Part shown: piece by piece, positions 52,766-61,619 of the stretch
Layout of the letters: every line of letters starts with the position of its first letter
How positions within the stretch are numbered: the stretch's first letter is position 1
Assembly (NCBI RefSeq): GCF_002210435.1
Contig: NZ_MZMV01000004.1
Coordinates: 62,001-126,000 of the forward strand
From: Micromonospora wenchangensis
GTDB lineage: Bacteria; Actinomycetota; Actinomycetes; Mycobacteriales; Micromonosporaceae
Reading direction: 5' to 3'
Length of the DNA: 64,000 bases
Position numbers and translations under genes: made by a program
The notes under the pieces: model-generated
Databases searched by the model: none
The model's input: only the letters and a program-made list of their open reading frames with translations
Told to the model about the DNA's origin: nothing

Positions 52766-53500
52766 TCAGGGCCGGAGCGCGACCTCCCGCAACCGCTCGT
52801 AGTACGGCAGGTGGTAATCGCGGTAGCCCCGCAGCACCGGATTCGCGTCGACCACCGCGGCACCGTCGCCGGCCTCACGCCGCCCGAAACCCGCGGTCAG
52901 ACTCGTCGACCGGTGCCACCGGCCGGTCGCCTGCCACTCCGGCCGCATGCCCGGTTGCCAGCTCAACGCCGCCGGCACGAACGGGATGCCCACCGCCGCG
53001 CAGTACGCCCGCACGGTGTCCTCCGGCCGGTCCAGCAGGTCGTCCGAGTCGATCACGGTCGGTGTCGTTCCGGTCGCCGATCGCACCGCTTCGAAGACCT
53101 CGTACAGCCAGGCGAAGCCGATCTCGTCGCGGCCCAGGTTCGGGTTCAGGGCGAAGTGCGAGGCGATGGCCTCGGTTGGGTGGCGGACGATGAACGTGTG
53201 GGTGGCGGCCGTCAGGAATGCCTGGTCGGCGAGCAGTTCCGGGTAGTGGAAGTCCATGGTGTCCTTGAAGAACACCGGCCGCTCGGCGGCGACCGCGCGC
53301 AGGGCGTCGAGCACGCCCTGCGGGGTGCGCACGACCCGGTCACCCACCTTCGCCTCGCCGAAGTCGACCACCTGGGAGAACGGTTCGTGCACCACGAGGC
53401 GGTCGTTGCGCTCCGCCATCATCCGGGCGAAGGCGGTGGAGCGGCTGCGCGGCGCGCTCCACAGCGCGAGCACCGGTATCCGTTCGAGCGTGTCTTCCAT
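52766..53500 (-). CDS. Sulfotransferase family protein
   Basis: This 244-aa protein has the PAPS 5'-phosphosulfate loop variant LWSAPRSRSTAFARMM at its N-terminus, then LVVHEPFSQVVDFGE, FFKDTMDFHY and the 3'-phosphate motif FIVRHPTEAIASHFAL. It would transfer sulfate from PAPS to a hydroxyl. In azabicycle pathways sulfation turns a hydroxyl of the carrier-bound diol into a leaving group for aziridine closure. ATG 53500 is used because AAGGAATCAC precedes it; an upstream in-frame start lacks one. It is the first gene of the reverse block, divergent from lysX. Confidence 0.8.
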   Translation of the reverse strand: MEDTLERIPVLALWSAPRSRSTAFARMMAERNDRLVVHEPFSQVVDFGEAKVGDRVVRTPQGVLDALRAVAAERPVFFKDTMDFHYPELLADQAFLTAATHTFIVRHPTEAIASHFALNPNLGRDEIGFAWLYEVFEAVRSATGTTPTVIDSDDLLDRPEDTVRAYCAAVGIPFVPAALSWQPGMRPEWQATGRWHRSTSLTAGFGRREAGDGAAVVDANPVLRGYRDYHLPYYERLREVALRP

Positions 53501-53702
53501 GTGATTCCTTCCGCTGTGACGCATTGAACGCCGCCCATTGTCGTACGGGCCGGACGGGACCGGGTAAGCGAAATGCGCAACCCGCGGTCGGGGATATCAA
53601 TGCAGTGCGTCGCACCGGATGAACCTCGCGCGGACGCGTTCGTGGTCGGGCCGCCCGTAGCGTCACCAGGCAGCCGAATTGTGCCGTCCTATTACGGAGG
53701 TC
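53501..53702. promoter_or_regulatory. Divergent promoter region between the two halves of the cluster
   Basis: About 200 bp separate sulfotransferase (reverse) and lysX (forward). The AT-rich word GGGATATCAATGC near 53593-53605 and CCTATTACGG near 53688 are the likeliest promoter elements. No regulator gene of the cluster is in the window, so its operator could not be identified. Confidence 0.4.
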
Positions 53703-54584
53703 ATGGTGCCATCGATTCCAGCGCGCCCCGACGGCGACCGGATCGCCGTGTTGGCCAGCCGGATCGGCGCGGACGAGAAGCGACTGTTCGAGGCGCTCGA
53801 TCGGCGTGGTGTCGCCTTCGACCAGGTCGACACGCGGCGGCGTTGGTTCGCGGCCGGGCAGCGCGACCTGCCCTGGCGGCTCGTGCTGAACCGGGAGATC
53901 GGCCAGGTCCGGGCCGAGTACGCGGCCCGCTGCCTCACCTGGGCCGGCGTCGACGTGGTCAACAGCGCCGACGCGACCGCGGTGTGCGGGGACAAGTGGC
54001 GTACCACCATGGCGTTGCAGGCGGCCGGGCTGCCCGTGCCCCGCACCGCGCTCGGTCTCACCCCCGAGGCCGCGCTCGACGCGTTGGATGCGATCGGCTA
54101 CCCGGCGCTGGTCAAACCGCTGGTCGGGTCGTGGGGCAGGCTCGTGGTCCGGTTACCCGACCGGGCGGCCGCGGAAGGCGTGTTCGAGTACGTCGCCGCG
54201 CTGTCCGGCCCTCGGGCGCACCTCGGCTACGTGCAGGAACTCATCGACAAGCCAGACCGGGACATTCGGACGGTCATGGTCGGTGGGGAACTGTTGGGCG
54301 CCGTCTACCGGGTCGGCGAGGTGTGGCGGACCAACGTGGCGCTCGGCGGGCGGACCCGGCCGTGCGAGCCGACACCCGAGATCACCAAGCTGTCGACCGA
54401 CGCCGCGGCCGCGGTCGGCGCCGACATCGCTGGCGTCGACCTGATCGAGGACAGCGACGGTCGGCTGCTGGTCCTGGAGGTCAACCACCGGGTCGAGTTC
54501 TCCGGCTTCGAGGCCGCGCTGGGCGACCGCGTCGACGTCGCGGACCACATCGTGGAACACCTACTGGAACGAGAGCGCCGATGA
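53703..54584 (+). CDS. lysX: LysX-type ATP-grasp ligase (glutamate to LysW)
   Basis: This 293-aa RimK-like ATP-grasp protein has the LysX pattern: LNREIGQVRAEYAARCLTWA near 65, CGDKWRTTMALQAAGLPVP near 100, LVKPLVGSWGRLVVRL near 145 and the metal motif LVLEVNHRVEFSGFE near 265. It joins the alpha-amine of glutamate (or aminoadipate) to the C-terminal Glu of LysW, the first committed step. The ATG at 53703 is only 2 bases after GGAGG, so GTG 53706 may be the real start. Its stop overlaps lysK by 4 bp. Confidence 0.85.
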   Translation: MVPSIPARPDGDRIAVLASRIGADEKRLFEALDRRGVAFDQVDTRRRWFAAGQRDLPWRLVLNREIGQVRAEYAARCLTWAGVDVVNSADATAVCGDKWRTTMALQAAGLPVPRTALGLTPEAALDALDAIGYPALVKPLVGSWGRLVVRLPDRAAAEGVFEYVAALSGPRAHLGYVQELIDKPDRDIRTVMVGGELLGAVYRVGEVWRTNVALGGRTRPCEPTPEITKLSTDAAAAVGADIAGVDLIEDSDGRLLVLEVNHRVEFSGFEAALGDRVDVADHIVEHLLERERR

Positions 54585-55699
54585 ACTTCGCATTCACCTC
54601 GTCGGGCGCGGTCACCGAGACGTACGCCGTCGGCCTGCTACGCGGAATGCTGGAGGTCCCGTCCCCCTCCTACCAGGAGCGCGCGCTGGCCGACTTCCTG
54701 GCCGACGCCATGGCGGTCCTGGGTTTCCGGTCGCACATCGACGCGGTCGGCAACGTCATCGGCGTGATCGAACGGGGCGACGGACCGACCCTGATGCTGC
54801 TGGGACACCTCGACACCATCCCGGGCGAGATCCCGGTCCACTGCGAGGACGGCAAGCTCTACGGCCGGGGCGCGGTCGACGCGAAGGGTCCCCTCGCGGC
54901 GATGATCTGCGCCGCGGCCAGCGCGGTGGACTTCCCCGGCCGGCTCGTGGTGGTAGGCGCCGTGGAGGAGGAGACCCCGTGCTCGCGCGGGGCGGTGGCG
55001 ATCCGGGTCACCCACGACCAGCCGGACGCGTTGATCGTCGGCGAGCCGAGCGGCTGGTCGAGCGTGGTGCTCGGCTACAAGGGCAAGCTCGACCTGCGCT
55101 ACACGGTCAGACTTCCGTCCACCCACCCGAGCAACCCGGCGCCGAAGGCCTCCGACCTCGCGGTCGCCTGTTGGGCCGCGCTGGTCGACCTGCTCGGGCC
55201 GGACGCGAGCCTCGGCGTGTTCGACCGGCCTGGCGCGACGCTGTGCCAGCTCAACGCGGACCTGACCACGGCGACCGTCGACCTCAGTATCCGCACCCCA
55301 CCCGGTCACGACGGCGAAGCGCTGGTCCGCGACCTGCGTGACCGCCTACCGGTCGGCGAGATCGAGGTGCTGAACTCGGTCGCGGCCTGCCGGACGGGCC
55401 GGTCCACGCCGGTGGCGCGCGCGCTGGTGTCCGGTATCCGGCGGCTGCACGGCCAGCCGCGGTTCCTGGTGAAGACCGCCACCTCGGACATGAACACCCT
55501 CGCCGAGGTCTGGGACGTTCCGATGGCCACGTACGGCCCCGGCGACAGCCGGCTCGACCACGCCGACGCCGAGCACATCGTGTTGTCGGACTACCTGCGC
55601 GGCATCGACGTGCTGTCCATCGCCATCTCGGAGTTGGCGCACCTGCCCGTCCGGTCGGGCGGCGATCAGCAACCGGTTCCCGAGAAGGCTCTCCAATGA
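54581..55699 (+). CDS. lysK: LysK-type carrier-releasing metallopeptidase
   Basis: The 372-aa M20-family zinc hydrolase has LLGHLDTIPGEIPV (zinc His and catalytic Asp, about 68), YGRGAVDAKGPLAAM (bridging Asp, about 95), VVGAVEEETPCSRGA (catalytic Glu pair, about 128) and ATSDMNTLAEVWDVP near 307. LysK hydrolyses the isopeptide to release the finished amino acid from LysW. Overlap with lysX implies coupled use. It completes the LysW-X-Z-Y-K set and lies just before an NRPS gene that could take up the released residue. Confidence 0.85.
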   Translation: MNFAFTSSGAVTETYAVGLLRGMLEVPSPSYQERALADFLADAMAVLGFRSHIDAVGNVIGVIERGDGPTLMLLGHLDTIPGEIPVHCEDGKLYGRGAVDAKGPLAAMICAAASAVDFPGRLVVVGAVEEETPCSRGAVAIRVTHDQPDALIVGEPSGWSSVVLGYKGKLDLRYTVRLPSTHPSNPAPKASDLAVACWAALVDLLGPDASLGVFDRPGATLCQLNADLTTATVDLSIRTPPGHDGEALVRDLRDRLPVGEIEVLNSVAACRTGRSTPVARALVSGIRRLHGQPRFLVKTATSDMNTLAEVWDVPMATYGPGDSRLDHADAEHIVLSDYLRGIDVLSIAISELAHLPVRSGGDQQPVPEKALQ

Positions 55700-55730
55700 T
55701 CGCTTCGACCAACCTGAGGGGGAGCTTCGC

Positions 55731-58700
55731 GTGAGTTCAGACCTGGGATCAGTGCCGAAGAGTGCCGTCGGCGGCAAGAAGCAGTCGCTGGCCGCGATGC
55801 TGGCCAACGCGCGTGCGCGGGTCACCGACGGGCCGCGGCCCCGACAGGATCGCGACTACGTGCCGTTGTCCTATTCGCAGAACACCTTGTGGTTCGTGGA
55901 CCAGCTGCAGCCGGGGGAGACGACCTACAACGTCGCGTTCGCGTTCCGGCTCGACGGCGAGCTGCACGCCGACGCCCTCGCCGCGGCGCTCGCCAGCATC
56001 GTCGCGCGCCACGAGGCGCTCCGGACCTACGTCCTCGTCGAGAACGACGAGTTCTTCCAGGGGATCGTCGAGGACCCCGAGGTCGTCGTCGAGCGGTCGC
56101 ACGCGGACTCCGAGACCGAAGCGGACCGGATCCTCGCCGACCTCGCCGAGACCCGGTTCACGTTGACGGCGTTCCCGCTGTGGAAGTTCGATCTGGTCAC
56201 CGTCCGTGATGACCTCCACTTCCTGAGCGTGGTCTTCCACCACATCATCTTCGACGGCGTGTCGTCGGCGATCTTCTTCGACGAACTCGTGCGGGAGTAC
56301 AACGCCCGGCGGGCCGGTGCCGTGCCGGAGATCGAGCCGCCGGCCGTCCAGTTCGCCGACTTCAGCGCCTGGCAGCGCAGGCGTCTGCAGGCCGGGGCGT
56401 GGCAGGCCAGCGTCGACTACTGGACCGAGACCCTACGCGACGTCGAGGTCATGGACATACCCGGTGATCGTCCACTGCCACCCGACGCGACCTACCCCGG
56501 CAACTCGGAGACGAGCGGCTGGCAGGGAGTCGCGGCCGACGTCAAGCGCCTCGCCCTGGCCCTGTCGACCACACCGGCGACGGTGTACGCGACGGCCATG
56601 GCCTGCGTGTACCACCGGTACTCCGGGTCCGAGGACGTCATCTTCGGGATGCCCAACGCGAACCGCGGCGAGATCGAGACCGAGCGGACCATCGGCTTCT
56701 TCATCAACATGCTGCCGCTCCGATGCCCGGTCGCACCGGACGAGACGTTCCGAGAATGCCTGGCGCGGGTCCAGCAGCGGCTGCGCGGCGCCCAGGCGCA
56801 CGGTTACCTTCCGCTTGAGGAGATCATCGCGCACACGAACGTCCAGCGGGACTCCTCGCGGTCGACGCTGCTGCAGTACACGCTGACGATCAACGAGTGG
56901 ACCGACCAGCTCGAACTCCTCGACGGCGTCTCGCTGACCGGCATCCTGCCCAGGACGACCCGCGCGAAGTTCTTCCAGCAGTGGACGCTCAACCAGGCCG
57001 ACGAGGACCTGGACGTCAATACCGTGTACAACACGGACATCTTCGACCTGGCGACGATCCAGACCATGCAGCGGGTGTTCGTCGGGTTCCTGCGCCGGGC
57101 GCTGGCCGCGCCGGACGTCAGCATGCAGCAGCTCTGGGACTCCGACGAGGAGTCCCGTCAGCTACAGGCCCGTCTCGGCGTCGGCACCCGGACGTCGGTG
57201 CCCACCGGCAACGTCTTCGCGCACTTCCGCGACGTCGTCGACGAGCACGAACACCGCATCGCGGTCAGCACGCCCACGGCGCGGCTGACCTACGGACAGC
57301 TCCTCCGCCGGGTCGACCTGCTGCGCGCCCGCCTGAGCGCGGCCGGGGTCGGTGCCGGCAGCCGGGTGGGCGTCGCGCTCGAACCGTCGCCCGATTTCCC
57401 GGCGACCGTACTGGCCCTGATGTCGCTGGGCGCGGTCTACGTCCCGATCGACGCGATGAACCCGCGCGGCCGGATCGAGGCGATCATCGACGACGCCGAC
57501 CTGTTGCACGTGGTCTGCGATGCGAACACGGCCGGGATCGCACCGGCGCTGGAGTGGCGGTTGCCGGCCGACGCCGACCCCCCGGCCGACCGGCCGGACG
57601 TGACCCACGGCGGGGACGCGGTCGCCTACCTGATGTACACCTCGGGCAGCACGGGGACGCCCAAGGGCGTGCTCATCAGCCACGACAACATCCTCGGTTT
57701 CATCCGCAACGTGCGGACGCTGTTCGCGCTCTCGCCCTCGGACCGGGTCCTCGGTTACGCGTCCTGTGGGTTCGACGTGTCGATCTTCGAGATGTTCGGT
57801 GCGTTGCTGAACGGCGCGTCGCTTCACCTCGTGCCGTCCGCTCAGCGGCTGAGCATGCCGGATGTCCAGCGGTTCCTGGAGGAGCAGCGGATCACCGTGA
57901 CCGACCTGCCGCCGTCGGTGATGAAGCTGCTCGATCCGGCACCGCTGCACGACCTGCGGATCGTGTTCGTCGGCGGCGAGGCGTTCTCCCACGAACTCGT
58001 CCGGGCGTGGGGCAAGGGCCGCCGCATCTTCAACGGGTACGGCGTGACCGAGTGCACCGTCACCAGCATCGTGAAGGAACTGCGGGAGCCGTTGTCGCCG
58101 GCCGCCCTGCCCATGGGCGGGCCGATGGACAACCACACGGCGTACGTGCTGGACGACCGGCACCGGCCGGTACCCCAGGGGGTCATCGGACAACTGGCGC
58201 TCGGCGGTGTCGGACTGACGTCGGGCTACTGGCGCCGGGACGAGGACAACCGGAAGAGGTTCGTCTCGGACCCGGTCGGTCCCGATCCAACGGCCCGGGT
58301 CTACCTGTCCGGCGACCTGGCGCGGCTCAACGGCGACGGCGATCTCGTGTACGTCGGGCGGCTCGACCGGCAGGTGAAGATCAATGGCGTACGGATCGAG
58401 ATCGGAGAGATCGAGAGCGTGATCCGCGCGGCCGACGGAATCAAGAACGTGTACGTACAGGTCCGGTCGGACGGGGACCAGAAGCGGGTCGTGGCGTACT
58501 GCGCGACCGGGGCGGGCGGCACCGTCTCCGAGGCGGTCCTGCGTGAACACTGCCGCCGGCGCCTCGTGTCCACTATGCGACCCGGCAGCTTCGTCATGCT
58601 GGACGAGCTGCCGGTCAACGCGAGCGGGAAGATCGACGAGCGGGCGCTGCCCGCCGCCGGTCCCGACGCCGTCGTCGAGTCCAGGCCCGTGGAGGAGCTC

Positions 58701-59009
58701 ACCGACGTCGAACGCACCATGCTCACCGAGGCGTTCGGGCCGATCCTGGGCCGCGTCGACTTCTCCAAGCGGGCCAGCTTCTTCGACCTGGGCGGGACGA
58801 GCCTCCAGGCCGTCCAGCTGATGTCCAGGATCAAGAAGCTGTTCTCCACCACGATCTCCCTGGTCGTGTTCTTCAACGACTCAAGCGTGCAGAGCATGGC
58901 CCTGGAGGTCGAGCGGGCCCGGCTGGCCAGCCTGTCGGCCGAGGAGCTCGAAAGGGCCATCGAGCAGATGAGCGAAGAAGACGTGGCCCGACTCCTGGCC
59001 AGCGAGTAG
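55731..59009 (+). CDS. Nonribosomal peptide synthetase module, C-A-PCP
   Basis: The 1092-aa protein starts with a short Ala-rich segment, then a condensation domain (about residues 42-460; HHIIFDGV near 165), adenylation (about 490-985; MYTSGSTGTPKGVLI near 638) and a carrier domain (Ser in FFDLGGTSLQAVQL near 1022). A helical tail, LSAEELERAIEQMSEED, resembles docking segments. The A5 motif is NGYGVTECTV, with Val where Pro is nearly invariant. Pocket residues read D-V-F-D-F-G-G-V-T, not a code I recognise, so an unusual substrate such as the azabicyclic amino acid is plausible. The GTG at 55731 follows GGGGGAG. Confidence 0.9.
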   Translation: MSSDLGSVPKSAVGGKKQSLAAMLANARARVTDGPRPRQDRDYVPLSYSQNTLWFVDQLQPGETTYNVAFAFRLDGELHADALAAALASIVARHEALRTYVLVENDEFFQGIVEDPEVVVERSHADSETEADRILADLAETRFTLTAFPLWKFDLVTVRDDLHFLSVVFHHIIFDGVSSAIFFDELVREYNARRAGAVPEIEPPAVQFADFSAWQRRRLQAGAWQASVDYWTETLRDVEVMDIPGDRPLPPDATYPGNSETSGWQGVAADVKRLALALSTTPATVYATAMACVYHRYSGSEDVIFGMPNANRGEIETERTIGFFINMLPLRCPVAPDETFRECLARVQQRLRGAQAHGYLPLEEIIAHTNVQRDSSRSTLLQYTLTINEWTDQLELLDGVSLTGILPRTTRAKFFQQWTLNQADEDLDVNTVYNTDIFDLATIQTMQRVFVGFLRRALAAPDVSMQQLWDSDEESRQLQARLGVGTRTSVPTGNVFAHFRDVVDEHEHRIAVSTPTARLTYGQLLRRVDLLRARLSAAGVGAGSRVGVALEPSPDFPATVLALMSLGAVYVPIDAMNPRGRIEAIIDDADLLHVVCDANTAGIAPALEWRLPADADPPADRPDVTHGGDAVAYLMYTSGSTGTPKGVLISHDNILGFIRNVRTLFALSPSDRVLGYASCGFDVSIFEMFGALLNGASLHLVPSAQRLSMPDVQRFLEEQRITVTDLPPSVMKLLDPAPLHDLRIVFVGGEAFSHELVRAWGKGRRIFNGYGVTECTVTSIVKELREPLSPAALPMGGPMDNHTAYVLDDRHRPVPQGVIGQLALGGVGLTSGYWRRDEDNRKRFVSDPVGPDPTARVYLSGDLARLNGDGDLVYVGRLDRQVKINGVRIEIGEIESVIRAADGIKNVYVQVRSDGDQKRVVAYCATGAGGTVSEAVLREHCRRRLVSTMRPGSFVMLDELPVNASGKIDERALPAAGPDAVVESRPVEELTDVERTMLTEAFGPILGRVDFSKRASFFDLGGTSLQAVQLMSRIKKLFSTTISLVVFFNDSSVQSMALEVERARLASLSAEELERAIEQMSEEDVARLLASE

Positions 59010-59015
59010 GCCGGC

Positions 59016-61619
59016 ATGGATGACGGTAAGCGCCTCAGCACCTACCTCAGTTCGAGGTCGACGGTGACCGGTGTCCCCGGCCTCGTCGAGATGAGCCGGC
59101 CGGACCACGCCGGGCGGGTCCTCCTGTTCGCGCATCCGGTCGGCGGCAGCCTCCTCGCGCTCCAGCCGCTGGTGCGCAGGTTCCCCAACCAACGGTGCGT
59201 CGGGCTGGAGGCGTCGCTGGCGGTCCTCGTCGACGGGGAACCGGCCTCGTCGATGCAGGAGCTCGCGCGGCGGTACGTGGCGGGCTTCGGCGACCGGTGC
59301 CCCGACGTCGACGTGGTGTGCGGCTGGTCGTTCGGCGGCGGCCTCGCCTGGGAGGTCGCCTGCCTGCTGGCGCAGCAAGGAATCCGCCCGAAGGTGGTCC
59401 TGCTCGACTCGACGTGGCGGTTCCGCGACTACGAGGAGCCCCTGCCGGGCGAGCGGTTGCAGGAGTTCGTCGGCGACGCGCTGAGGTCGGGCGGCCAGGA
59501 CGGCGAGTGGCTGGCCGACTCGCCGGCGGCAGCCGCCGAGACCCTGGGCATGGACATGGAGACGTTCTCGGAACGCTTCGAGATCTTCGTGCACAACTCC
59601 CGCCTCATCGGCACCTGGTGGCCCACGCCCGGCGATCTCGACATCGTCTCGGTCCGCGCCACCCAGTCCTCCAAGTCGGACTGGGGGGCGGTGACGTCGG
59701 GCGACGTCGAACTCCATGACCTTCCCGGCGGCCACTACGACCTGCTCAACGATCCCGAGAACCGCACCGCCATCGAAAAGATCATCCGGCACGCTCTTCC
59801 GGCCGCGGGTCCCGTCGCGGGCACGGACACGGGCGACGGGGACGCCGCGCCCGCACTGTTCGCCTCGCTGACCGAGCTGATCGGCACGGCACGGTGGCGC
59901 GACCTCGTGATCCGGTCCCGCCGGATGGACGGGCACGCCATCGCCGAGGCGTACCGGGAACTCGGTCGACGTGGTCTGCTCACCCCGGACTGGCCGCGCG
60001 AGTTCGGCGGCTCGGGGACGCCGACGTGGGTGAGCGTCGCGCTGTTCGAGCGGTTCATCGCGACCGGCCTGCCCGACCTCGTGTACGCGCTCACCGTGCA
60101 GATCGTCGGCTACTTCGTGCTGAAGTCCGGCTCCGACCGGTTGAAGCGCGAACTGCTCCCGCGCATCAGCCGGGGCGAGGAGTTCGCCACCGTGCTCTAC
60201 AGCGAGCCGGGCGCGGGCAGCGACCTCGCCGCGCTCCGCACGCGGGCCGAGCGCCGTGGCGACCGGTATGTTCTCAACGGCGTCAAGGTGTTCAGCATCT
60301 ACAGCGACATCTCGGGTTCCGCGCTGGTGGCCGCTCGTACCGGGACGGACGGCAACAGGTACGACGGCATCACCCTCTTCGTCGTCGACCTGGCCGCGCC
60401 CGGCGTGACCGTCGAGCTCGTCGAGACGATCCAGCCCGAACGCATGTGCCGGGTGACGCTGCGCGACGTCGAGGTCGAGAGCTGGCGCCGGATCGGTGCG
60501 GACGGCCGCGGGTGGGGACTGCTCGACGGTGCCCTGGCCATCGAACGCACCGGCATCGACCACGTCGTCCGGGCGGCCCGGTGGCTGGGCGCGCTCCGTG
60601 CGGCGACCGGCCGGCCCGACGACCTCCGACTGCTCGATGGGAAGGTCGAGTGCGCCACGACGGTGGCCCGCGCGGCGACCGAGGTGTTCCTGCGGGCCGA
60701 TGTCGCGGCGACCGACACCGCCGTGGCCAAGTTGTACACGAGCGAGACCTGCCAGCAGGTCGGCCACGAGGTACTCCGCCGCTGGCGGACGCTCGCGGAC
60801 CGGACCGACCTCGACGATCTCGTCCGCGAGGAGCTGTACTCCGCGCTCACCGAGTCGCCCGGGCTCACGCTGTCGGCCGGCTCGTCGGAGATCATGCTGT
60901 CGACCATCAAGGTGGACCTCGGCGAGGAGTACTCCCGCCGCTGTCGGGAGATTGCCCTCCGCTTCGGGTCGGAGCTGGTCGACACCCTGGTGGAGGTCCT
61001 CGAACCGGTCGGCGCAGGCGTCCGGGTGCAGCCCTTGTTCGCCTCCTCGCCGACCCGCCGCACGGCGCTGGCGGACACCCTGGCCGAACTGGGGTTCGAC
61101 CGCGTGGAGCGCCCCGAGGACGAGGGCGGTCTCGGGCTCGGGCTCACCGCCGGGTGCGCCATCAGCCTGAGCCTCGGATACCTCGGTTACGAGAACGCCT
61201 ACCGACCCGGTCCGACCGGGTCCCGCGAGGACCGCGTACGCCACGCGGCGTACGTGCTGGGCCTCGGCGTCGGGCTGTTCCGCACGGCCTGGAGGTACGC
61301 GTCCGGCCGCGAACAGTTCGGTCGACGTCTGGTCGACCTCGACGCGTTGATGTTCCCGCTCGTGCGCTCCTACGCCGAGATGCACGCGGTGGGCACGCGC
61401 CTGTACGAGATCGCGAACACCGCGGTGCGCCTGGACGAGCGTGCGCTGCGGCGGTTCGAGCTGGTCCAGCAGGACGCGATGGTCCGCGTCGTACGCGCCG
61501 CGATGCAGGTCATGGGCGCCCGGGGCATCACGGAGTGGTCGGTCGCGTCGCGCTTCTACATGCGGTGCGCGGAGAACATCGGACTACTCGACCCACGGCC
61601 AGGCAAGGAGACGTGCTGA
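59016..61619 (+). CDS. Fusion of type II-like thioesterase with two acyl-CoA dehydrogenase-like regions
   Basis: The 867-aa protein begins with a thioesterase domain (about residues 1-265; LFAHPVGGSLLAL, nucleophile in CGWSFGGGLAWE near 107, His in LPGGHYDLL near 240). An acyl-CoA dehydrogenase-like domain follows (about 275-640; YSEPGAGSDLAAL near 395, GSSEIMLSTIK near 621). Then comes a second, shorter dehydrogenase-like region (about 645-860; RYASGREQFGRRLVDLDALM, QVMGARGITEWSVASRFYM). Such flavoproteins desaturate carrier-bound acyl or aminoacyl groups in peptide pathways. The paired regions may form an intramolecular dimer. ATG 59016 lies 6 bp after the NRPS stop, and the stop overlaps the P450 start. 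Confidence 0.8.
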   Translation: MDDGKRLSTYLSSRSTVTGVPGLVEMSRPDHAGRVLLFAHPVGGSLLALQPLVRRFPNQRCVGLEASLAVLVDGEPASSMQELARRYVAGFGDRCPDVDVVCGWSFGGGLAWEVACLLAQQGIRPKVVLLDSTWRFRDYEEPLPGERLQEFVGDALRSGGQDGEWLADSPAAAAETLGMDMETFSERFEIFVHNSRLIGTWWPTPGDLDIVSVRATQSSKSDWGAVTSGDVELHDLPGGHYDLLNDPENRTAIEKIIRHALPAAGPVAGTDTGDGDAAPALFASLTELIGTARWRDLVIRSRRMDGHAIAEAYRELGRRGLLTPDWPREFGGSGTPTWVSVALFERFIATGLPDLVYALTVQIVGYFVLKSGSDRLKRELLPRISRGEEFATVLYSEPGAGSDLAALRTRAERRGDRYVLNGVKVFSIYSDISGSALVAARTGTDGNRYDGITLFVVDLAAPGVTVELVETIQPERMCRVTLRDVEVESWRRIGADGRGWGLLDGALAIERTGIDHVVRAARWLGALRAATGRPDDLRLLDGKVECATTVARAATEVFLRADVAATDTAVAKLYTSETCQQVGHEVLRRWRTLADRTDLDDLVREELYSALTESPGLTLSAGSSEIMLSTIKVDLGEEYSRRCREIALRFGSELVDTLVEVLEPVGAGVRVQPLFASSPTRRTALADTLAELGFDRVERPEDEGGLGLGLTAGCAISLSLGYLGYENAYRPGPTGSREDRVRHAAYVLGLGVGLFRTAWRYASGREQFGRRLVDLDALMFPLVRSYAEMHAVGTRLYEIANTAVRLDERALRRFELVQQDAMVRVVRAAMQVMGARGITEWSVASRFYMRCAENIGLLDPRPGKETC

